Translations under genes and position numbers: made by a program
Part shown: one piece after another, positions 25,534 through 34,234 of the stretch
How positions within the stretch are numbered: the stretch's first letter is position 1
Layout of the letters: every line of letters begins with the position of its first letter
Notes under the pieces: generated by a model
Told to the model about the DNA's origin: nothing
Seen by the model: the letters and a program-made list of their open reading frames with translations, nothing else
The model's database searches: none
Assembly: GCA_025928515.1 (NCBI GenBank)
Contig: JAICJI010000009.1
Coordinates: forward strand, 1-59,113
Direction: 5' to 3'
Origin: Thermoleophilia bacterium
GTDB lineage: Bacteria; Actinomycetota; Thermoleophilia; Gaiellales; Gaiellaceae
DNA length: 59,113 nt

Positions 25534-26433
25534 CGCGCCGGCGGTGAGCAGCGCGAGCCCACCGCCGATCCCTCCCGCGACCCACGCCCAAGGGAAGTTG
25601 GAGCTCGGATAGGAGATCTGCCACGTGCCGACCGCGACGTTGAGCCACGGCCGCCCACTGCGCCAGTGCGCGGCGAGCGTCCGCCCGTGATCGCGGAGGG
25701 AGAGGACGATGTTGTAGAGGCTGCGATTCTGCGGCAGGTCGATGCAGTACGCGGCGGCGCCGACCGTATCGAGCGCGTGGACGAACGGCTCGCCGGACGG
25801 CTTCTGGTAGAGCGTGTACACCCAGCGACCGCCGGCGCCGGTCGTTCGCGCCAGCGGGGAGCCCACCATCGTTTCCTCGTGCTCGGACCGATCGGCGATC
25901 TTCCCGGGCAGCAGCCGACTCGTGCGCAGGTCGTAGTCGCGCACGATGTAGTGGTTCAGGTTGCCCGCGGCCGCGTACTGGATCAGGTACATCCGCGACC
26001 CGTCCGGCGAGAGCGCGTCGAAGGAGAAGGTTCCCTTGAGCACGATCGTCCGGATGGCCTTCATCCGCCGGGCGTCGACGACGAGGAACTTGCTCCGAGC
26101 CGCGGAGGGGGCGCCGGGAGACTCGAGCACAAGCGTACGGTCGTCACGAGAGAGCCCCTGTCCGATCGGGTAGCCGTTCCCGATCGCGGGGATCCCCCAT
26201 GAGCCGGGGAGCCGGACCCACCCGAAGACTCCGCCGTTGGCGACGTCGATCGTCTCCAGGAGCGTCGCGTCCCTCCCGTCCGAGACGGCGACGTAGCGGA
26301 GTCGTGTCGTGCCGTGACTCGCAACACCCGTGCCGCCCTGGGTCGCGAAGATCGGCCCGCCTGCCGCCAGCGCGGCGGGCGCCGCGGCCAAGGCGGCAAC
26401 GGCAACGGCAAGACAGAGCAAGAGCCTGCGCAT
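25465..26433 (-). CDS. Hypothetical secreted protein with C-terminal membrane anchor
   Basis: The 322-residue protein has a signal peptide (residues 1-23, ALAAAPAALAAGG), a central region of about 250 residues with repeated strand-turn patterns (DGRDATLLETIDVANGGVFGWV, DRTLVLESPGAP, DGSRMYLIQYA) suggestive of a beta-propeller, and a C-terminal transmembrane helix (about 290-308) followed by an Arg/Glu-rich tail. This topology places the propeller outside the membrane. An AAGGAGG site lies 7 bases before the ATG. No family name can be given. Confidence 0.75.
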   Translation of the reverse strand: MRRLLLCLAVAVAALAAAPAALAAGGPIFATQGGTGVASHGTTRLRYVAVSDGRDATLLETIDVANGGVFGWVRLPGSWGIPAIGNGYPIGQGLSRDDRTLVLESPGAPSAARSKFLVVDARRMKAIRTIVLKGTFSFDALSPDGSRMYLIQYAAAGNLNHYIVRDYDLRTSRLLPGKIADRSEHEETMVGSPLARTTGAGGRWVYTLYQKPSGEPFVHALDTVGAAAYCIDLPQNRSLYNIVLSLRDHGRTLAAHWRSGRPWLNVAVGTWQISYPSSNFPWAWVAGGIGGGLALLTAGALLLWRRRREEIQERPREELGLA

Positions 26434-26493
26434 GGCTTCCTCCTTCGAGTGACACCGCTGATACGCGGCTGCGCCTCCGGGAGGTCCGCGAGC

Positions 26494-27015
26494 TCAGCGG
26501 CCGGCGCGCTCGAGTCTCGCGATCTCGAACGCGACGACGAATCCGAACGCCGCGCCGATCGCGAGCCCGCCTGGCCGGGCGCCACCGGTCGCGCCCGCGG
26601 CTCGCAGGGCGCCCCACGCGACGAGGTAGCCCCAGCCGCCGAGCGCGGCGCCGTAGACCAGCGCAACGCCCGCGGTCCGCGAGATCGGCACGAAGCCGAG
26701 CAGCCGGGCCTGGGGAACCTCGACGAGCGGGCCGTTTACCAGGAGCGTGCGCTCCAACTCCGCGACTCGGCGTGCGACGGCCCCGTGGATCTCGCCGTTT
26801 CGCAGCTCGTAGAGCAGGACGCCGAAGCTCGCGCAGAACCCCAGCAGCCCGATGGCGAGTAGCTCGACGTCGCTTCTACTGCCCGAGAGGAGGGCCACGA
26901 CTGCGCCCGAAAGAGTCGGGACGAGCGCGAGCAGCCGAAAACGAGTCTCGGTGAGGCCACGCAGCAGCGCCGACCCGCTGTCGTATTCGAGCCGCAGACG
27001 CGTTCCCTCGTCCAT
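26494..27015 (-). CDS. Hypothetical multi-pass membrane protein
   Basis: From the ATG at 27015, preceded by AAGGAGG with 5-base spacing, this is a 173-residue protein with about four hydrophobic segments (near residues 32-50, 55-72, 112-132 and 148-165). An ATG six codons upstream overlaps the ribosome-binding site and is less likely. The segment between the second and third helices is charged. No family is recognised. Confidence 0.7.
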   Translation of the reverse strand: MDEGTRLRLEYDSGSALLRGLTETRFRLLALVPTLSGAVVALLSGSRSDVELLAIGLLGFCASFGVLLYELRNGEIHGAVARRVAELERTLLVNGPLVEVPQARLLGFVPISRTAGVALVYGAALGGWGYLVAWGALRAAGATGGARPGGLAIGAAFGFVVAFEIARLERAGR

Positions 27016-27069
27016 TCGCGCCTCCTTCCGCACATCGTCGTGCGCGAGGCCGGCGGCGTCAAGCGGAGG

Positions 27070-28221
27070 CTAGACCTCGATCAGCAGCGCGTCGCCCTGG
27101 CCGCCGCCGGAGCAGATCGCGGCGAGGCCGAGCCCGCCGCCGTTGCGGCGCAACTCGTGCACCATCGTGCCGAGGATGCGGCCGCCGCTCGCGCCAACCG
27201 GGTGCCCAAGCGCCACGGCTCCGCCGTTGACGTTCGCCTTCTCGGGATCCGCGCCGAGCATCGCGAGTGAGTTGAGGGCGACCGAGCAGAACGCCTCGTT
27301 GACCTCGATCCGCTCCACGTCGGCGATCGACTTCCCGGCCTTCTCGAGCGCCTGCTTGCCGGCGTTCGCCGGCGTGCGCGCAAGCCATGCGAACTCGTCC
27401 GCGACGTACCCCTGCGACACGATCGTCGCCAGCGCCTCGAGTCCACGCCGCTGCGCGAACTCCTCCGAGCATACGACGACGCACGATGCGCCGTCGTTCA
27501 CGCCGGGCGCGTTGCCGGCGGTGATCGTCCCTTCGGGATCCATGACCGGCTTGAGCGAAGCGAGCTTCTCGAGCGTCGTGTCGCGCCGAATCCCTTCGTC
27601 GGCCGCGACGTCCCCGACCGGGACGATCTCGTCGTCGAAGCGGCCGGCGTCCTGAGCCGCCCCGGCCCGCTCGTGCGAGCGGAGCGCCCAGGCGTCCTGA
27701 TCCTCGCGCGAGACGCCGAGCTCACGGGCGACCTTGGCCGCCTGCTGCACCATGTGCAGCTCGTCGAACGTCGAGCGCAGGCCGTCCCAGATCATCAGGT
27801 CGAGCAGCGTCCCGTCGCCCATCCGGTAGCCCTGCCGAGCCTTCGGGAGCGCATACGGCGCGTTCGTCATCGACTCCATCCCGCCCGTGACGACGACTTC
27901 GACATCCCCGGCGCGGATCATCGAGTCGGCGATCTCGACCGCGCGGATCGAGGAGGCGCAGACCTTGTTCACGGTGTCCGAGGGCACCTCGATCGGGATT
28001 CCGGCCGCAATCGCCGCCTGGCGAGCGGGAGCCTGCCCGGCGCCGGCCTGCAGCACCTGTCCCATGATCGCGTAGTCGACCTCGCTCCCCTCGAGACCGA
28101 CGCGCTCGAGGCCGGCCCGGATCGCGATCGCGCCGAGCTCGGTCGCGGGATACGCGGCGAGGCCGCCGTTGAGCTTCCCGAACGGCGTCCGTACGGCCGA
28201 GACGATGACGGAGCGGCTCAT
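27070..28221 (-). CDS. Acetyl-CoA acetyltransferase (thiolase)
   Basis: Thiolase cleaves acetoacetyl-CoA or longer 3-ketoacyl-CoA, or runs in reverse. The 383-residue protein has the acyl-accepting Cys88 (NKVCASS), the catalytic His340 (LGHPVGASG) and Cys370 (ICSGGGQGDA). It supplies the last step for the dehydrogenase, hydratase and hydroxyacyl dehydrogenase encoded nearby. The start has TAAGTT exactly 6 bases upstream; that box overlaps the stop codon of the M42 peptidase gene. Confidence 0.96.
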   Translation of the reverse strand: MSRSVIVSAVRTPFGKLNGGLAAYPATELGAIAIRAGLERVGLEGSEVDYAIMGQVLQAGAGQAPARQAAIAAGIPIEVPSDTVNKVCASSIRAVEIADSMIRAGDVEVVVTGGMESMTNAPYALPKARQGYRMGDGTLLDLMIWDGLRSTFDELHMVQQAAKVARELGVSREDQDAWALRSHERAGAAQDAGRFDDEIVPVGDVAADEGIRRDTTLEKLASLKPVMDPEGTITAGNAPGVNDGASCVVVCSEEFAQRRGLEALATIVSQGYVADEFAWLARTPANAGKQALEKAGKSIADVERIEVNEAFCSVALNSLAMLGADPEKANVNGGAVALGHPVGASGGRILGTMVHELRRNGGGLGLAAICSGGGQGDALLIEV

Positions 28222-28227
28222 GCCCTC

Positions 28228-28233
28228 AACTTA
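28228..28233 (-). promoter_or_regulatory. Candidate leaderless -10 box for thiolase
   Basis: TAAGTT lies exactly 6 bases before the thiolase ATG and includes the TAA stop of the upstream peptidase gene. Confidence 0.45.
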
Positions 28234-29292
28234 GCCCGCGAAGCTGAGCCCGGGTTCGAGCCTCAGCGCGAAAGCCACCACCAACTGCACCGCCCGCTCG
28301 ATGTCCTCCAGGTCGACGGTCTCGACCGGCGAGTGCATGTAGCGGAGCGGCACCGAGACGAGGCCGGTCGCCACGCCGTGGCGGCTGAGGAAGACCGCGT
28401 CGGCGTCCGTGCTCGTCGTGCCGCGCGTGACCTCGACCGCGAACGGGATCTTCTCGGCCTCGGCCGTCTCGTAGAGGAGCTCGAAGACCGCGGGATGCAG
28501 CGAGGGCCCTCGCGCGATCGTCGGCCCGCCGCCGAGCACGACGCTCCCTTCGTCCTCCGGCTCGCCGCCGCGGACGTCGTTCGCGTGCGTGACGTCGACT
28601 GCGAGCGAGACCTGCGGCCCGGTGGCAAATGCGCTCGTGCGCGAGCCGGCGAAGTCGCCGACCTCCTCCTGCACAGCCGCGACGGCGATGAAGTCTCCGG
28701 GCGAGCCGCCCTGCTCGGCGATGCGGCGCGCGGCCTCGAGGGCGACGTAGCAGCCCATGCGATTGTCGATCGCGCGGGACGCGAGCCGGGTGCCGTGCAG
28801 TGCGAGCGGCGCACCGTGCCAGACCGCGGCGTCGCCGATGCGCACGAGCTCCTTCAGCTCGTCGCCGGCCTTGGCGCCGACGTCGAGGAACAGATCCTCG
28901 TACTCGACGGGCTTCCGCTCCTCGCTTCGGCCGCGCCGACGCTTTTGCACACGCGCCACCACGACACCCGGCAAGGGTCCGTTCCGGGTGAGGACGTCGA
29001 CCCGCTGGCCGACCATCGTGTGGGGGGCGAAGCCGCCGACGGGACGCACGGCGGCGATCCCGTCGTCGCCGAGGTGCGTGATGACGGCACTGATCTCGTC
29101 GATGTGACCGACGACGGAAAGCGTCGGGCCGCTTGCCGTGCCCGGCACGCGCACCCACGAGTTGCCGAGGACGTCGGACGAGACCTCGCCGACGGGCGCA
29201 GCAGCCTCCCGCCAGACGGCGGCGACGGCCTGTTCCTGGCCGGACGGACCAGGGGTCGTCAGCAGACGGTCGAGCAGCTCGGGCAACGGCAT
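28231..29292 (-). CDS. M42-family metallo-aminopeptidase (endoglucanase M-like)
   Basis: M42 enzymes are large cytoplasmic di-zinc aminopeptidases. The 353-residue protein has the metal and catalytic residues in the expected order: GHIDEIS, AIDNRMGCY, VQEEVGDFAG, AVDVTHAND and the C-terminal RYMHSPVETV. The internal dimerisation PDZ-like domain lies at about 60-165. The ATG has TACTGT 9 bases upstream. It is next to and probably partly co-transcribed with thiolase, with no obvious metabolic link. Confidence 0.93.
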   Translation of the reverse strand: MPLPELLDRLLTTPGPSGQEQAVAAVWREAAAPVGEVSSDVLGNSWVRVPGTASGPTLSVVGHIDEISAVITHLGDDGIAAVRPVGGFAPHTMVGQRVDVLTRNGPLPGVVVARVQKRRRGRSEERKPVEYEDLFLDVGAKAGDELKELVRIGDAAVWHGAPLALHGTRLASRAIDNRMGCYVALEAARRIAEQGGSPGDFIAVAAVQEEVGDFAGSRTSAFATGPQVSLAVDVTHANDVRGGEPEDEGSVVLGGGPTIARGPSLHPAVFELLYETAEAEKIPFAVEVTRGTTSTDADAVFLSRHGVATGLVSVPLRYMHSPVETVDLEDIERAVQLVVAFALRLEPGLSFAG

Positions 29293-29301
29293 CGCCGGCG
29301 G

Positions 29302-29307
29302 ACAGTA
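29302..29307 (-). promoter_or_regulatory. Candidate -10 box for the M42 peptidase
   Basis: TACTGT lies 9 bases before the ATG. Confidence 0.35.
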
Positions 29308-29334
29308 CCTGCGCCGCCCTGGGCTACTCCGCGG

Positions 29335-29340
29335 TAGCGT
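29335..29340 (+). promoter_or_regulatory. Candidate leaderless -10 box for the ACT-domain gene
   Basis: TAGCGT lies exactly 6 bases before the GTG start. Confidence 0.5.
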
Positions 29341-29346
29341 CACGGC

Positions 29347-29721
29347 GTGAAACTGCGGACGCTGCCCGACAGCTATGCGGTGGTTCGCCTCCAGCCTGGC
29401 TCCGAGCTGCCGGAGTGGGTCGACAAGGGCCCCTTCCGCTCGGTCACGCGCACCGACCACGAGGTCTCGGTCGTCTGCCGCGATCACGACGTGCCCGAAG
29501 GCGAGAGCGTCGACCGTGGCTGGACGGTGCTCGAGGTGATGGGCCCGCTCGACTTCTCGCTGAGCGGGGTCGTCGCGTCGCTCGTCGCGCCACTCGCGCA
29601 GGTGGACCTGCCGATCTTCGTCATCTCGACCTTCGAGACGGACTATGTCCTCGTCCGCTCCTCCGACCTCGGCCGCGCGGCAGACGTGCTCGAGGAAGCA
29701 GGCCACGTCTTCGCTGCTTGA
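29347..29721 (+). CDS. ACT-domain protein (tandem ACT, aspartokinase-like sensor)
   Basis: This 124-residue protein resembles stand-alone double ACT proteins. The second half (VLEVMGPLDFSLSGVVASLVAPLAQVDLPIFVISTFETDYVLVRSSDLGRA, quoted in parts only: FSLSGVVASL and FVISTFETDYVLV) carries the ligand-binding loop typical of amino-acid-sensing ACT units. It should bind an amino acid rather than catalyse. It lies just upstream of the trp attenuator; its stop overlaps the -35 of the trp promoter. Whether it senses tryptophan is speculation. Confidence 0.8.
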   Translation: MKLRTLPDSYAVVRLQPGSELPEWVDKGPFRSVTRTDHEVSVVCRDHDVPEGESVDRGWTVLEVMGPLDFSLSGVVASLVAPLAQVDLPIFVISTFETDYVLVRSSDLGRAADVLEEAGHVFAA

Positions 29722-29746
29722 CGCTCGCGCAGACCCTGCCTACCCT
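29718..29746 (+). promoter_or_regulatory. trp operon promoter
   Basis: TTGACG (29718-29723), a 17-base spacer and TACCCT (29741-29746) form the best sigma-70-type promoter in the window. The expected start point, 7 bases after the -10, is the A of the leader-peptide ATG, so the leader message would be leaderless. Confidence 0.75.
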
Positions 29747-29752
29747 GCGGCC

Positions 29753-29818
29753 ATGACTTCCGTCCGCAACCGGTGGGCCTGGCGCACCGAGCGTGGCGGG
29801 AGCCTGCGCGCGCACTGA
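29753..29818 (+). CDS. trpL: trp operon leader peptide
   Basis: A 21-codon reading frame, ATG to TGA, lies between the trp promoter and trpE. It contains Trp codons at positions 8 and 10 in Arg-Trp-Ala-Trp-Arg, in keeping with a tryptophan-sensing attenuator. No ribosome-binding site precedes it; the promoter position predicts transcription starting at its ATG. Ribosome stalling at the two TGG codons would leave 29799-29804 (GGAGCC) free to pair with 29851-29856 (GGCTCC) and block the terminator. The peptide has no other expected function. It is not similar in length or order to the E. coli leader, but the logic is the same. Confidence 0.85.
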   Translation: MTSVRNRWAWRTERGGSLRAH

Positions 29819-29850
29819 ATCGCGCCCGCACAGCCCGTCCCGCTCGACCC

Positions 29851-29871
29851 GGCTCCGCGAGGAGCCTTTTT
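29851..29871 (+). terminator. trp attenuator terminator
   Basis: GGCTCC (29851-29856), GCGA loop, GGAGCC (29861-29866) and five Ts (29867-29871) make a textbook intrinsic terminator ending one base before the trpE ATG. The 3' arm contains GAGGAG (29859-29864), the likely trpE ribosome-binding site, so the hairpin may also block trpE translation. An identical GGAGCC at 29799-29804 inside the leader gene is the candidate antiterminator arm. Confidence 0.85.
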
Positions 29872-29872
29872 C

Positions 29873-31098
29873 ATGCCCTTGACCGAGATCCCAACCGACC
29901 TCCTCACGCCGCTCGGCGCCTACCTCACCTTGCGCGAAGGCGCCGGCGGCTCGTTCCTGCTCGAGTCCGTCGAGCGCGGGCGCCTGGGCCGCTACTCGTT
30001 CGTCGGCGCAGGATCCCGGCTCGTCGCGTTCGAGGAGGCGGAAGCCCTCGGCGAGCCGGTGGTCGGCTACCTCGGCTACGACGCGGTCGCGACGTTCGAA
30101 CCGACGGTGCCGCTGCCGGGCGACGGGCCGGGGGTGCCGGAGAGCCTGTTCCTCGTGACCGACACCCTGCTCCGCTTCGACCACGCACGCGGCGTCGCCG
30201 AGCTGTTGCGTGGGGATGCGGCTTCGCTCGACGGGGCGGCGCCGCCCTTGCCCTGCGGCTCGACGCCGCGCGGGCCGCTCGAGCGCGAGCCGTCGCGCGA
30301 AGAGCACCTCCGCCGCGTCGAGCGGGCGCAAGAGCACATCCGCGAGGGCGACGTCTTCCAGGTCGTGATCGCGCAGCGCGCCACGCGCCCGACGTCGGCC
30401 TCGGCGGTCGAGCTCTACCGCGCGCTGCGCCGCGTCAACCCGTCGCCGTATCTCTTTCTGCTGGAGCTAGGGGATCTCGCTCTCGTCGGCAGCTCGCCGG
30501 AGACGGTCGTCAAGTGCTCGGGACGTCGCGCCGAGCTCAACCCGATCGCCGGCACGATCTCACCCGGCGAGGGCGACGCCGCGGCGCTGCTCTCGTCGGA
30601 CAAGGATCGCGCCGAGCACACCATGCTCGTCGACCTCGGACGCAACGACCTCTCCCGCGTCTGCCTGCCCGGGTCGGTGCACGTCGAGCGGTTCATGCAG
30701 CCTGAGCGCTACTCGCACGTGACGCATCTCGTCTCCGAGGTCGTCGGCGAGCTTCAGGAGGGAGTCACGCCGTTCGAGCTCCTGCGCGCGTGCTTCCCGG
30801 CCGGCACCGTCTCCGGCGCGCCGAAGGTGCGGGCGATGCAGATCGTCTCGGAGCTCGAGGGCTACCGCCGGGGCATCTACGCGGGCGCGGTGGGTTACTT
30901 CCTGCCGGAGGCGAACGAGCTCGACACCTGCATCGCGATCCGCACGCTGTGGCTGCGCGACGGCGTCGCCCACCTGCAGGCCGGAGGCGGCATCGTCGCC
31001 GACTCGGATCCCGCGGCCGAGCACGACGAGTGCCTCGCGAAGCTCGGCGCGCTCGAGGCGGCGATCGAGCTGGCAGAGTCGGAACAGGACGCCATCCC

Positions 31099-31102
<4 letters not shown>
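29873..31102 (+). CDS. trpE: Anthranilate synthase component I
   Basis: TrpE makes anthranilate from chorismate with ammonia supplied by TrpG. The 409-residue chain is about 80-110 residues shorter than most TrpE proteins but keeps the tryptophan feedback motif Leu-Leu-Glu-Ser (29-32), the NPSPYLFLLELG segment, the GTISPGE loop, the DLGRNDLSRV helix and the GTVSGAPKVRAMQIVSELE chorismate-binding block. The feedback motif suggests end-product inhibition on top of attenuation. The stop overlaps the trpG start (GTGA). PabB of folate synthesis is unlikely in this operon. Confidence 0.96.
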
Positions 31103-31662
<560 letters not shown>

Positions 31663-32058
31663 ATGAGTCGAGCGCAATACCGGTCGGTCGATCCAGCTGC
31701 GCTGGTCTGGGCGACGCGTCCCCACGGGGATGACGAACCTGCCCGCCACGTCGCCGAGCTCAGTGAGACCCTCGAAACCCGGCATGTGCGCGCCAACATG
31801 TGGCGCTACGAGCCCGGCGCCAAGGGACGCCGGCACGTGCACGCCGAGCAAGAGGAAACCTTCGTGGTCCTGAGCGGCACGCTGACGATGTATCTCGGCG
31901 ACCCGCCCGAACGCATCGACGTCCCGGCGGGTGGCGTCGTGCACGTCGCCGGCGGAACACCGCTGCAGACCGCCAACCACGGGCCCGAGAACCTCGTCGT
32001 CTATGTGTCCGGTTATCCGCCCGACAACGGCGCAACAGTCCTGGACTCGGCGATCTAG
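31663..32058 (+). CDS. Cupin-domain protein in the trp operon
   Basis: This 131-residue single-domain cupin has motif 1 RRHVHAEQEETFVVLSG with the His-x-His and Glu metal ligands, and motif 2 VPAGGVVHVAGGTPLQTANHG. It starts immediately after the trpG stop and ends 11 bases before trpD, so it is co-transcribed with tryptophan genes. Cupins of this kind bind a metal and can be isomerases, dioxygenases or sensors. No role in tryptophan synthesis is established for it. Confidence 0.88.
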   Translation: MSRAQYRSVDPAALVWATRPHGDDEPARHVAELSETLETRHVRANMWRYEPGAKGRRHVHAEQEETFVVLSGTLTMYLGDPPERIDVPAGGVVHVAGGTPLQTANHGPENLVVYVSGYPPDNGATVLDSAI

Positions 32059-32069
32059 TTGAGCCGGCC

Positions 32070-33080
32070 GTGATCCAGCAAGCTCTCGGACGGCTGCTCG
32101 ACGGCCACGACCTCACGCGCGGCGAGGCGCGCGGGACGATGACCGTGATCATGGCGGGAGAGGCGACCGACGCGCAGATCGCCGGCTTCCTCGTCGCGCT
32201 GCGAGCCAAGGGCGAGACGGCGGACGAGATCGCCGGCTGCGCCGAGGCGATGCGTGAGCACGTGCTGCGCGTCAGCCCGTCGCGAACCGACCTCGTCGAC
32301 GTCGTCGGCACCGGCGGCGACGGCGCGAACACGTACAACATCTCGACGGCCGCCGCCCTCGTCGCGGCGGCAGCGGGCGCCGCGGTCGCGAAGCACGGCA
32401 ACCGAGCTGCGTCGTCGCAGACGGGAGCTGCGGACGTGCTCGAGGCGCTCGGGTTCGACCTCGAGCTGCCGCCGGAACGGATCGAGCGCTCGATCGACGA
32501 GCTCGGTTTCGGCTTCCTCTTTGCGCAGGCGCACCATCCGGCGATGCGGTACGCGGCGCCCGTCCGGCGCGAGCTCGCGACGCGTACCGTCTTCAACGTG
32601 CTCGGCCCGCTGACGAACCCCGCCGGCGCTCGCGCGCTCGTGCTCGGCGTCTACTCGCCGGAGCTTGCGCGGACGCTCGCCGACGCGCTCGTCCGGCTGG
32701 AGACGAGCCGTGCCTATGTCGTGCACGGCGCCGGCGGCATCGACGAGCTCTCTCCATGCGGGCCGAATCTCGTCTGCGAGGTGGCGGCGGGAAGCGTCAG
32801 CGAGTACGAGCTCGACCCCCTCGAGCTCGGAATAGAGCGCTGCGATCCCGAGGAGCTGCGCGGCGGAGATCCGGCGACGAACGCCGCTGCGCTGCGTGAC
32901 GTGCTTGCCGGGGCCGACGGCGGCCACCGCTCCGCGGTGATCCTCAACGCGGCGGGCGGCATCGCCGCCGCGGGCCACGCCGAGGATCTCGGCGAGGGCA
33001 TCGCGCTTGCGCGCGCCGCGATCGACTTGGGCGCAGCCGCGGCGCGGCTCGACGAGCTCGTGGAGTTCTCGCGCGCATGA
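32070..33080 (+). CDS. trpD: Anthranilate phosphoribosyltransferase
   Basis: TrpD joins anthranilate to PRPP. The 336-residue length is normal. The PRPP-binding GTGGDGANTYNIST motif, the KHGNRAASSQTGAADVLEALG block, the QAHHPAMRYAAPVRRELATRTVFN region (quoted in part: HHPAMRY) and LGPLTNPAGA are all intact. The GTG start 11 bases after the cupin stop was chosen because it gives the usual N-terminus (IQQALGRLLDGHDLTRGEA). It overlaps the next gene by ATGA. Confidence 0.97.
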   Translation: MIQQALGRLLDGHDLTRGEARGTMTVIMAGEATDAQIAGFLVALRAKGETADEIAGCAEAMREHVLRVSPSRTDLVDVVGTGGDGANTYNISTAAALVAAAAGAAVAKHGNRAASSQTGAADVLEALGFDLELPPERIERSIDELGFGFLFAQAHHPAMRYAAPVRRELATRTVFNVLGPLTNPAGARALVLGVYSPELARTLADALVRLETSRAYVVHGAGGIDELSPCGPNLVCEVAAGSVSEYELDPLELGIERCDPEELRGGDPATNAAALRDVLAGADGGHRSAVILNAAGGIAAAGHAEDLGEGIALARAAIDLGAAAARLDELVEFSRA

Positions 33081-34234
33081 GGTTCGCGGATGCGCTCTCC
33101 CGGCCCGGCTTCGGCGCGATCGCGGAGTTCAAGCGGCGCTCTCCCTCCGCCGGGGACATCAGTCCCGGAGCGCGGGTGGAGAACGTCCTGCCGGGCTACG
33201 AAACCGGCGGTGCGCGCGCCGTCTCGGTTCTCGTCGACGACGCCTTCGCGGGTTCGCTCGACGACCTGCGAGCAGCGCGGGCGGCGATCGAGCTGCCGCT
33301 CCTCGCAAAGGGGTTTTTCTCGACGGAAGAGCACCTGCGCGAGGTACGCGAAGCCGGTGCCGACGCGGCGCTCCTGATCCTGCGGGACCTCGACGACGCC
33401 ACGGCCGCGCGCTTGCTGCGCGCCGCGGAGGAGCTGGGTCTCGACACGCTCGTGGAGGCCCACGACGAGGACGAGCTCGAGCGCGCGACGCAACTCGACG
33501 CCCGTGTGCTCGGCGTCAACGCGCGTGACCTCGGCACGTTCCGGATCGACCGCGGTGCGCAGCTCGAGCTCGTAGCCAAGGCCCCGCGCGACCGGATCGT
33601 CGTGGCCGAGAGCGCGATCCACACGCGCGCGCAGGCAGCGGCCGCGGAGCTCGCCGGTGCCGACGCAGTCCTCGTCGGCACGTCGCTCATGCGTGCGGCC
33701 GAGCCCGGCTCGAAACTGAAGGAGCTGCTGTCGCGACCGCTTGTCAAGGTCTGCGGGCTGACGCGGCAGGACGACGTCGACGCCGCGGTCGAGGCGGGCG
33801 CCGACCTGTGTGGCTTCATCTTCGCGGAGGGCTCGCCGCGCCGGGCGGCCGACGTGCTCCCGGTGCCGGAGACCGCGCTCAGCGTCGCCGTCTTCGTCGG
33901 GGAGGCGGAAGAACGCGGTAGCGACCTCGTTCAGCTCTACGCCCGCGAGGAGGGCGCGGTGCGTGGACGCGACGCGGTCGTGCTCCGGGACGGCGAGCAG
34001 GTTGCGCGCGTCGCCGATCTGCCCTGGGAAGGCGAGGATCCCGACCACTGGCGGAACGCGAGCGGCGACGACGAGCGGCTGGTGCTCGCCGGCCGGCTCG
34101 GCCCCGACAACGTGCGCGCGGCGATCCGAGCCGTGCAGCCGTGGGCGGTGGATGCGGCGTCGCGGCTCGAGTCGGCGCCCGGCGTCAAGGACCACGAGAA
34201 GGTGCAGGCGTTCGTGCAGGAGGCACGCGCATGA
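33077..34234 (+). CDS. trpCF: Bifunctional indole-3-glycerol-phosphate synthase / phosphoribosylanthranilate isomerase
   Basis: Residues 1-220 are an IGPS barrel with Glu17, Lys19, Lys78, Asn148, Glu178 and Ser179 in the expected catalytic positions. It lacks the roughly 40-residue N-terminal extension of most IGPS enzymes. Residues 222-385 are a PRAI barrel with Cys226 (KVCGLTR), [12 protein letters not shown] and the C-terminal [14 protein letters not shown] and [11 protein letters not shown] blocks; at about 164 residues it is some 35 short of a usual TrpF. An Asp in VADLPWEG probably replaces the usual catalytic Asp loop. Fusion in the order C-F is known in enterobacteria. ATGA overlaps occur at both ends. 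Confidence 0.93.
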   Translation: MRFADALSRPGFGAIAEFKRRSPSAGDISPGARVENVLPGYETGGARAVSVLVDDAFAGSLDDLRAARAAIELPLLAKGFFSTEEHLREVREAGADAALLILRDLDDATAARLLRAAEELGLDTLVEAHDEDELERATQLDARVLGVNARDLGTFRIDRGAQLELVAKAPRDRIVVAESAIHTRAQAAAAELAGADAVLVGTSLMRAAEPGSKLKELLSRPLVKVCGLTRQDDVDAAVEAGADLCGFIFAEGSPRRAADVLPVPETALSVAVFVGEAEERGSDLVQLYAREEGAVRGRDAVVLRDGEQVARVADLPWEGEDPDHWRNASGDDERLVLAGRLGPDNVRAAIRAVQPWAVDAASRLESAPGVKDHEKVQAFVQEARA

